Below are positions 1 through 5,300 of a DNA stretch of 9,599 nt, piece after piece (the first letter of the stretch is position 1; each line of letters starts with the position of its first letter). The stretch is from JAENVT01 sp031412355 (GTDB lineage Bacteria; Actinomycetota; Acidimicrobiia; Acidimicrobiales; Ilumatobacteraceae). The stretch lies in the NCBI GenBank assembly GCA_031412355.1, contig JANOCR010000365.1:1-9599 (forward strand). Reading direction: 5' to 3'. The position numbers and the translations under genes were made by a program. The notes under the pieces were generated by a model that did not search any database, had not been told where the DNA came from, and saw only the letters and a program-made list of their open reading frames with translations.

Positions 1-138
1 GTCTTCACCCTTGTCACCGAAGTACTGCTGGTGGTCACGCTGCTCAGCATGCTGCCGGCCCGATCGAGGACTCGCACCGTGAATAGGCTGATGTGGATCG
101 GTCTTGCACTGTGGGGGGCTAGCTTCGCTCTACTGTGA
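1..138 (+). CDS. C-terminal end of a small membrane protein (5' truncated)
   Basis: Frame 1 is open from the window edge to a TGA at 136-138, giving 45 residues of the C-terminus. Two hydrophobic stretches (about residues 1-20 and 28-45) flank a basic patch with several Arg (PARSRTRTVNR), as expected of the last two helices of a polytopic inner-membrane protein with a short cytoplasmic loop. The protein ends almost directly after the last helix. Its stop overlaps the ATG of the signal peptidase gene by one base (TGATG), which suggests translational coupling in one operon. The family is not recognisable from this fragment. Coding status rests on the open frame, the membrane-like composition and the tight junction. 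Confidence 0.6.
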   Translation, partial: VFTLVTEVLLVVTLLSMLPARSRTRTVNRLMWIGLALWGASFALL

Positions 139-680
139 TGACGGTGGCGATCGATCCCGGCGCGGACGACGACGAGCTCGAGCAACCGTCTGACGACGCA
201 GCGACGGTACGTCGAATCCTGTGGTTCGCGGGTGTCATCGTTGCCTTGCTGCTGATACGCAGTTTCGTTGTCGAGCCCGTGCGAGTGCGATCCGACAGCA
301 TGGAGCCGACGGTGCCGTCCGGCGCGATCCTGCTGATCGACAAGTTCTCGTATCTCATCGGGGATCCAGATCGCGGCGACGTGGTGGTCGCCGCCAACCC
401 GCTCACGGGAGAGTCGATCGTCAAGCGCGTCGTCGCTGTCGGCGGCGATTCGGTGGGTATCGAGGACGGGCAGTTGATCGTCAACGGTACGAGCGTCGTC
501 GAGGATTACATCGACAACGCCGAGATGGACGGGTTCTTCACCGGCCCCGATGTGGTTCCGCCCGGGCAGGTCTATCTCCTCGGCGACAACCGCGACACCT
601 CCGAGGACTCGCGTGTCTTCGGTCCGGTGGACGTCGACGATGTCGAAGGTCGTGTGATCGGCACGATCTGGCCGCTCTGA
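138..680 (+). CDS. lepB: Signal peptidase I (type I leader peptidase)
   Basis: This is the membrane-bound Ser/Lys protease (S26 family) that removes signal peptides from Sec- and Tat-exported proteins on the outer face of the membrane. The predicted protein has 180 residues, a normal length for Gram-positive or actinobacterial enzymes. An acidic N-terminus is followed by one membrane helix at about residues 27-42. The catalytic serine is Ser54 in SDSMEPT (box B), the general base Lys96 is in IVKRVVAVGGDS (box D), and box E is GDNRDTSEDSR at about 149-159. All diagnostic boxes are present and in order. An ATG at 138 overlaps the upstream stop; a GTG at 135 in the same frame would add one residue, and no strong Shine-Dalgarno sequence decides between them. 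The methyltransferase gene follows after two bases. The oxidases downstream carry a signal-peptide-like AxA site that this enzyme class could cut, but a direct link is only inference. Confidence 0.96.
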   Translation: MTVAIDPGADDDELEQPSDDAATVRRILWFAGVIVALLLIRSFVVEPVRVRSDSMEPTVPSGAILLIDKFSYLIGDPDRGDVVVAANPLTGESIVKRVVAVGGDSVGIEDGQLIVNGTSVVEDYIDNAEMDGFFTGPDVVPPGQVYLLGDNRDTSEDSRVFGPVDVDDVEGRVIGTIWPL

Positions 681-682
681 CC

Positions 683-1321
683 ATGGCTTCTGAGCGAGAA
701 CACCCCGTCAGTCAGCGATGGTCTGAATGGCGCGAAGTGACCGACCTCGACGAGTACTACACGCGGTGGCGTCGTCTCGAAGCAACAGGACGATCACCGC
801 ACGGCGAGGTTGACTTCATCGAGTCGCTGCAGCCGCGCAGCGTGCTCGACGCGGGTTGCGGCATGGGTCGAGTCGCCGCCGAACTGGCCCGGCGGGGAGT
901 CGACGTGGTCGGCGTTGACCTCGACAACGATCTGCTGGCGTTCGCCAGGCAGGCGGATCCCGCAGTTCCGTGGATTCATGCCGATCTCGCCACAATGCAC
1001 CTCGATCGACGCTTCGAGATGGTGGCAATGCCGGGCAACGTGATGGTGTTCTGTCGACCTTGCGACCGCCGGGCGATCATCTGCAATGCTGCAGCGCATC
1101 TCGAGGGTCGCGGCGTGCTGGTGGCCGGGTTCGAGCTCGGCCCCGACTCGGGTGCCCTGACGCTGGCCGAGTACGACCAGCACTGCACGGCCTGCGGATT
1201 GGAGCTCGTCGAGCGGTGGGCGACATGGCAGCGCGACCCCTACCAGGGCGGTTCCTACGCCGTGTCATTGCATCGATCTGTGCTGCAGCCCACCGCCGAG
1301 GGACTCGTCCAAGGCGCCTAG
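683..1321 (+). CDS. Class I SAM-dependent methyltransferase
   Basis: The predicted protein has 212 residues and a Rossmann-type SAM-binding fold. Motif I is at about residues 54-66 (VLDAGCGMGRVAA), and the acidic residue that would hold the SAM ribose is in VVGVDLDNDLL at about 75-85. A motif II/III-like segment (HADLATMHL) lies near 99-107 and a post-motif strand (VAMPGNVMVF) near 114-123. This matches small cytoplasmic methyltransferases of the Methyltransf_11/25 type. The substrate cannot be inferred. The frame is open further upstream to 221, but that extension lies entirely inside lepB, so the ATG two bases after the lepB stop is preferred. No strong ribosome-binding site is visible, consistent with coupling to lepB translation. 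The C-terminal end after about residue 200 is weakly structured and may be a lineage-specific tail. Confidence 0.9.
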   Translation: MASEREHPVSQRWSEWREVTDLDEYYTRWRRLEATGRSPHGEVDFIESLQPRSVLDAGCGMGRVAAELARRGVDVVGVDLDNDLLAFARQADPAVPWIHADLATMHLDRRFEMVAMPGNVMVFCRPCDRRAIICNAAAHLEGRGVLVAGFELGPDSGALTLAEYDQHCTACGLELVERWATWQRDPYQGGSYAVSLHRSVLQPTAEGLVQGA

Positions 1322-1379
1322 TCTTCGTGGGCAATCCGCCACCAATTGTGGGAAAGTAGTTGATAGAGACACCTTCCGT

Positions 1380-1392
1380 GGGTACTAACGCC
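1380..1392 (+). promoter_or_regulatory. Leader element shared by both modules (copy 1)
   Basis: GGGTACTAACGCC matches GGGTAGTAACCCC at 7088-7100 at 11 of 13 positions. It lies 116 bases before the small leader ORF and 214 before the DUF4352-like start; the other copy lies 104 and 187 bases before its counterparts. The core is an imperfect dyad (GGGT, four bases, ACCC in copy 2). It could be an operator or part of a structured RNA leader. Its function is unknown; conserved position in two diverged copies is the only evidence. Confidence 0.35.
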
Positions 1393-1409
1393 TGAGGCCT
1401 AGGCCCAAA

Positions 1410-1471
1410 GACCCCACATCGGCGTGGTGGGTCAGACCTGCGGTGTACCACGTTCGTCTGATTGACCCCAC
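1410..1471 (+). promoter_or_regulatory. Competing inverted-repeat system in leader 1
   Basis: The octamer GACCCCAC occurs at 1410-1417 and again at 1464-1471. Between them, GTGGtgGGTC (1424-1433) is complementary to either copy apart from a two-base bulge. Pairing with the first copy gives an 8-bp hairpin with the 6-base loop ATCGGC. Pairing with the second copy can be extended by a perfect 6-bp stem, TCAGAC (1432-1437) with GTCTGA (1456-1461). The two structures exclude each other, as in attenuators and riboswitches. No T-run follows, so a translational switch acting on the small ORF at 1496 fits better than termination. This was read by eye and not folded. Confidence 0.4.
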
Positions 1472-1495
1472 GAATGCACACTGCGACGATGTTCG

Positions 1496-1594
1496 ATGGA
1501 CGGATCTGCCCGCGGACAGGGTGGTCCAGTAGGGAACAGCAAGTTGATGGGACGCAATCGTCGGGCGTGCGTCGGTCTCGAAGAGGCCGGTTGA
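1496..1594 (+). CDS. Possible 32-codon leader ORF coupled to the DUF4352-like gene
   Basis: An ATG at 1496 opens 32 codons ending in a TGA at 1592-1594 that overlaps the ATG of the DUF4352-like gene (TGATG). The peptide starts MDGSA, is rich in Gly and Arg, and has one Cys seven residues from its end (RRACVGLEEAG). The second module has a small ORF in the same place that starts MNGRA, has a Cys near its end (RDTCTALSRVHG) and also overlaps the next start. No strong Shine-Dalgarno is visible in front of this copy. It could be a regulatory leader peptide, or chance; in GC-rich DNA short open frames are common. It also overlaps an in-frame upstream extension of the DUF4352 frame, which was not favoured. 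Confidence 0.25.
   Translation: MDGSARGQGGPVGNSKLMGRNRRACVGLEEAG
1581..1586 (+). promoter_or_regulatory. Ribosome-binding site for the first DUF4352-like gene
   Basis: AAGAGG lies seven bases before the ATG at 1594. It supports this start over upstream in-frame ATGs at 1462 and 1489, which lack such a site. Confidence 0.65.
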
Positions 1595-2247
1595 TGTCTG
1601 TAGTCGTCGTCGAGAGACCACACGCGGGCAGGCGATGGGTTCGTGGTGCCATCGGCGTGTGTCTGACGACTGCCTGCCTCGCCGGCGGGTTGCTGGCCAT
1701 CGACATGCTGCGCGGCAACAACCCCCTGGTTGCCTCGCCCTCCGGCCCGACGGGTCCGGTGATGCATGTCATCGGCGATGACGTGGCGACCAGCTTTGGT
1801 GTTGTTGCCATCGAACACGCCGTTGCCATCAGCGGTCTCAACGACTCGCAGATCACCGGCGCGCACGGCGTGCCAGGTCTGGTCGAGGCGGGATCCATCG
1901 ATGTACAGGTCGCCGCCGTCATCACCAATCTCTCCGACAAGGTGTTGACGTACGAGCCGACACAATTCGAACTCATCGACAACTCCGGCGCCACGGTGCC
2001 GATCTCGAGGGTGCCACAGCTACCGGGTGAGCTCCAGCCATTCGCGGCGATCGACATACTCATCGACTTTGTGACAACCGCTGATGCGCGCCCGTTCACG
2101 GTTCGTTTCGTCGATCCGTCGACGAACGACGTGCTGCTCATCGGGCTCGGTGATGTGGGCTGCACGGTTCAAAGTGGGGCTGGAAGGCCTCTACCGGTGA
2201 CCGGAGGATGTAGCGAAGCCCCGCAGGAGGATCATCCGCATAGCTAG
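1594..2247 (+). CDS. Membrane-anchored exported protein with DUF4352-like domain (copy 1)
   Basis: The predicted protein has 217 residues. A basic N-terminus (RPHAGRRWVR) is followed by one hydrophobic segment at about residues 18-39, a signal anchor or uncleaved signal, then an outside domain. Residues about 95-175 have the pattern of the immunoglobulin-like DUF4352 fold: a strand with VAAVITNLSDKVLTY, then the FELID(N)SG turn, the LPGELQP motif and a final RPFTVRFVDP strand. Two cysteines (190 and 206) are conserved in the paralog and may form a disulfide. The tail EDHPH is His/Asp-rich and could bind a metal. The start at 1594 is supported by AAGAGG and by gap-free alignment with the second copy from the first Met. 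The oxidase gene follows 73 bases downstream, so the protein is probably a partner, chaperone or metal-donor subunit for it. That role is inference; the molecular function is unknown. Confidence 0.85.
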   Translation: MSVVVVERPHAGRRWVRGAIGVCLTTACLAGGLLAIDMLRGNNPLVASPSGPTGPVMHVIGDDVATSFGVVAIEHAVAISGLNDSQITGAHGVPGLVEAGSIDVQVAAVITNLSDKVLTYEPTQFELIDNSGATVPISRVPQLPGELQPFAAIDILIDFVTTADARPFTVRFVDPSTNDVLLIGLGDVGCTVQSGAGRPLPVTGGCSEAPQEDHPHS

Positions 2248-2306
2248 ATCGCAATACCCGGTGCAGCCAGGGCACGGAGAAACCTGGTCGCAGCGGTCAC
2301 AACAAT

Positions 2307-2313
2307 GGAGAGG
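2307..2313 (+). promoter_or_regulatory. Ribosome-binding site deciding the oxidase start
   Basis: GGAGAGG lies seven bases before the ATG at 2321. The frame is open to an earlier ATG at 2261, but only the 2321 start has this strong site, and the second oxidase aligns from the same Met. Confidence 0.8.
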
Positions 2314-2320
2314 TTCGGAG

Positions 2321-5300
2321 ATGACTCGCTTGACGGGCGCTTCCGGGTACGCGCGGCTGGACCGCCGTACCGTCATCATCGCGGTTGCGGCCGCATACGG
2401 AGTCGGGCTGTGGACGCACGTCGTGCACTGGCGCAGCGGAGCGCGCGAAGCGCACGAAGTGACGTTCTGGCCGCACTGGTTGCGCGACTCGACTCTGTCG
2501 GTTCCGGTGGTGTTACTGGCAGTGATTGCTGCAACTTTGGCCGTTGGTCGGAATGCCAAGCCTGTGCGAACGGGCAGTGCTATCGCCGCTGCCGTTGCTG
2601 CTGTGTTGGCATTCGGTGTTCCGGTGCACGCCGCAATCTTTGGCCACGCCGCACATACCGGCGCGGTCCCGACGTTGCCGGTGTCGATGGTCGCCGAGTT
2701 CCTCATCGACCTCCCTGCTGCGCTGATGATCAGTGTCTCGTTGCTCGGCGTGGCTGCCATCCCGTGGCCGGCACGCCCACAGTTGTCGACACGTCAGCGG
2801 GTGTCGTTGGCGATGGCCGCCCTGTTCGCGGTCGGCGTCATCACCATCCCTACGTCGCAGGCCAGCGCGGTCACGCCACCCAGCGTGTGCCCGGTGGGCA
2901 GTTTCACTCGCACGTATTCGGTGACGATGATCGACGTCGACATCCCGTTGAACCGCTGGGGCGATCACGACCCGGCCGGCAAGATGTATGCGCTCACCAG
3001 TCAGATCCCGGCGATCCGGGCCCAAGAGCAGACGCGCGAAGTATCGCTGGGCTTGCGCGACGATCCGATCCAGCCGTTGGTCATCCGCGCCAACCAGGGC
3101 GACTGCGTCGAGATCAGCGTGACCAACGGCGCCTCGGGTGGCACGTACGGAATGCAGATCGACGGCCTGCCGTTCGATCGTCCCGGTGACAAGGTCGGCA
3201 GAAACTTCAGCGGTGAGGTTCCATCCGGTAAATCGGCGGTGTTCCGTTACTTCATCCCCGACGACAAGGCTCTCGAAGGCGCGCACTACATCAGCCCGGG
3301 CGCCGGTCATCGCACGGCGATCGATCACGGGCTGTTCGGTGTGCTGGCGGTCGAGCCACCGAACTCGTTGTACTTGTCACCGAAGGACGGGGTGACGCCG
3401 ATCGAGTCGGGCTGGGAAGCAATCATCTGGCCGGCCGATGCCCCGTCGTTCCGCGAAGACGTACAGATCCTGCACGAGATCGGTAACGAGAACGAAGACG
3501 TCTACGACAAGAACAACCTGCCGCTGCCCACCGTCGACCCGATCACCGAGGCCTATCGCCCCGGCAGCCGTGGCATGAACTACCGGTCCGAGCCGTTCAT
3601 GAACCGGCTGAACCTCGAGGAGCACGAGAAGGCGCACGCCTACAGCTCGAGCATGTTCGGTGACCCGGCGACGATCATCCCCCAGGGCTATCTGGGAGAC
3701 CCCACCAAGTTCCGCGTCGTGCATGGTGGCGCCGAGGTGTTCCACATCTACCACCTGCACGGTGGTGGCGACCGCTGGCGGGCCAACCCCGAGGCCGACC
3801 CAACGAACCAGTACTACGACACTGGGTTGCGCAAAGAGCCCGTGGAGGTGTCGAACTCCGACCGTGTCGACGCTGTCAACACCGGCCCGGGTGAGCATTT
3901 TAACGCCGAGATCGAAGGTGGCGCAGGTGGCGTGCAGCAGGCTGCGGGCGACTTCTTGTTCCACTGCCACATCGCCGAGCACTACCCCGCGGGGATGTGG
4001 GGCATGTGGCGAGTCTTCGACACCCTGCAGCCCGGCCTGGCCCCGTTGCCCGACCGCAACGCGCTTCCAACTGCAGTGACATCGGCCGAGTTGATCGGTC
4101 GACAGATGCCGAACGGCACCGTCCTCACCAAGGACAACCTGGCCGCCTGGATCGGCGCCCAACTCCCGCCGCAAGGCGTCGCAATCGGCAGCCAAGACGC
4201 TGCTGTCTGGGATTGGACCATCGACAACAGGGATCCGGAGCACCCGCTGTATCTCGGTGAGCCAGAGCCGGCGACGGCCGCGACTCCGAACTTCACCGAG
4301 GGTGTACCAGGTCATTTCGGTTCCAGACCGGGTGATCGGTTCTATGGCGAGAGACCGGCGATCCTGTTCAACCCGTACAGCGGCAGACCGGCGTACCCGA
4401 TGTTGAGACCCAATCTCGAACGAAGACCGCCGTTCTCGCCAAACCTGCACTCTGGCTCTCCGTGGCTCGGTGATACGGCTGATCGGCCGGTAGATCCGGC
4501 TTCGGCAAACCCATGGACTGGACGCGAGGATGGGTTGTGTCCCGCGGACGTGCCCGTGAAGACATTCAACGTCGTGGCCGTCGGCACCACTGTCGACGTG
4601 ACGCCACGCAAGAGCGATCAGCAGGGCGTGCTGTTCACGCTGGCCGAGAACAAAGACGCGCTGCTCGCCGGGAGGATGAAGAAAGAGCCGTTGGCGATTC
4701 GCATGAACGTCGGCGACTGTGGCGCGGTGACGTTGACATCGGAGGAACGTGACGAGACGACCTTTGGTGGCTTTGCCAAGGTGGAGATGCACATCCACCA
4801 CGTGCAGTTCGATCCACAGGGATCCGACGGCACGTCTGTCGGCTACAGCTTCGAGCATTCCATCAGGCCGTACACGATCGAGGACACCAAGCTCGCCGTC
4901 TCGGCCGCTCAAGGGGCGACGACCATCAAAGTCAACCGCCTCGACGCGAAGTACCGCCCCGGGGTTGCTTTCGGGGTCGGCCTTGGCAAGGACAGCATTG
5001 AACAGGCTTACATCGTTTCTGTCGACAACTCGACCAGGACGATCGTGCTCGACCGGCCACTGGCCAACAACCACGCGCCCGGCGAGGGTGCGGGCATCGA
5101 GTTCATCCGCTACCGGTGGTATGCCGATGCGTTGCTCGACAACATCTTCTGGCATGACCACGTCGATGGCATTCACGGCTGGGGTCACGGTGGCGTGGGC
5201 ATGTTGGTCGTCGAGCCGAAGGGTTCGACGTATCACGACCCCACCACAGGGCAAGAAGTGCGCTCCGGCACAGTTGTGGATATCCGCGCTCACCCCTATA

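Larger units (their letters stand above)
1322..1593 (+). other. Intergenic leader region upstream of the first DUF4352/oxidase module
   Basis: The 272 bases between the methyltransferase and the DUF4352-like gene hold no long gene. I see no confident promoter; a weak AT-richer patch lies near 1341-1367. The region contains a 13-base element shared with the second leader (1380-1392), a 10-base palindrome GGCCTAGGCC (1396-1405), an inverted-repeat system with two competing arms (1410-1471) and a possible 32-codon ORF (1496-1594) whose stop overlaps the next start. No hairpin here is followed by a T-run, so nothing looks like an intrinsic terminator for the lepB operon. Read-through from upstream is therefore possible. 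Confidence 0.6.

Noticed and set aside
221..682. Upstream extension of the methyltransferase frame
   Set aside because: It lies wholly inside lepB in another frame and translates to an Arg-rich, low-information sequence. The ATG at 683 fits the family and the gene spacing.
1462..1593. Earlier in-frame starts for the first DUF4352-like gene
   Set aside because: The second copy aligns from the Met at 1594, where a good ribosome-binding site is also present.
2261..2320. Earlier in-frame ATG for the first oxidase
   Set aside because: The 20 extra residues have no counterpart in the second copy, and the strong GGAGAGG site points to 2321.
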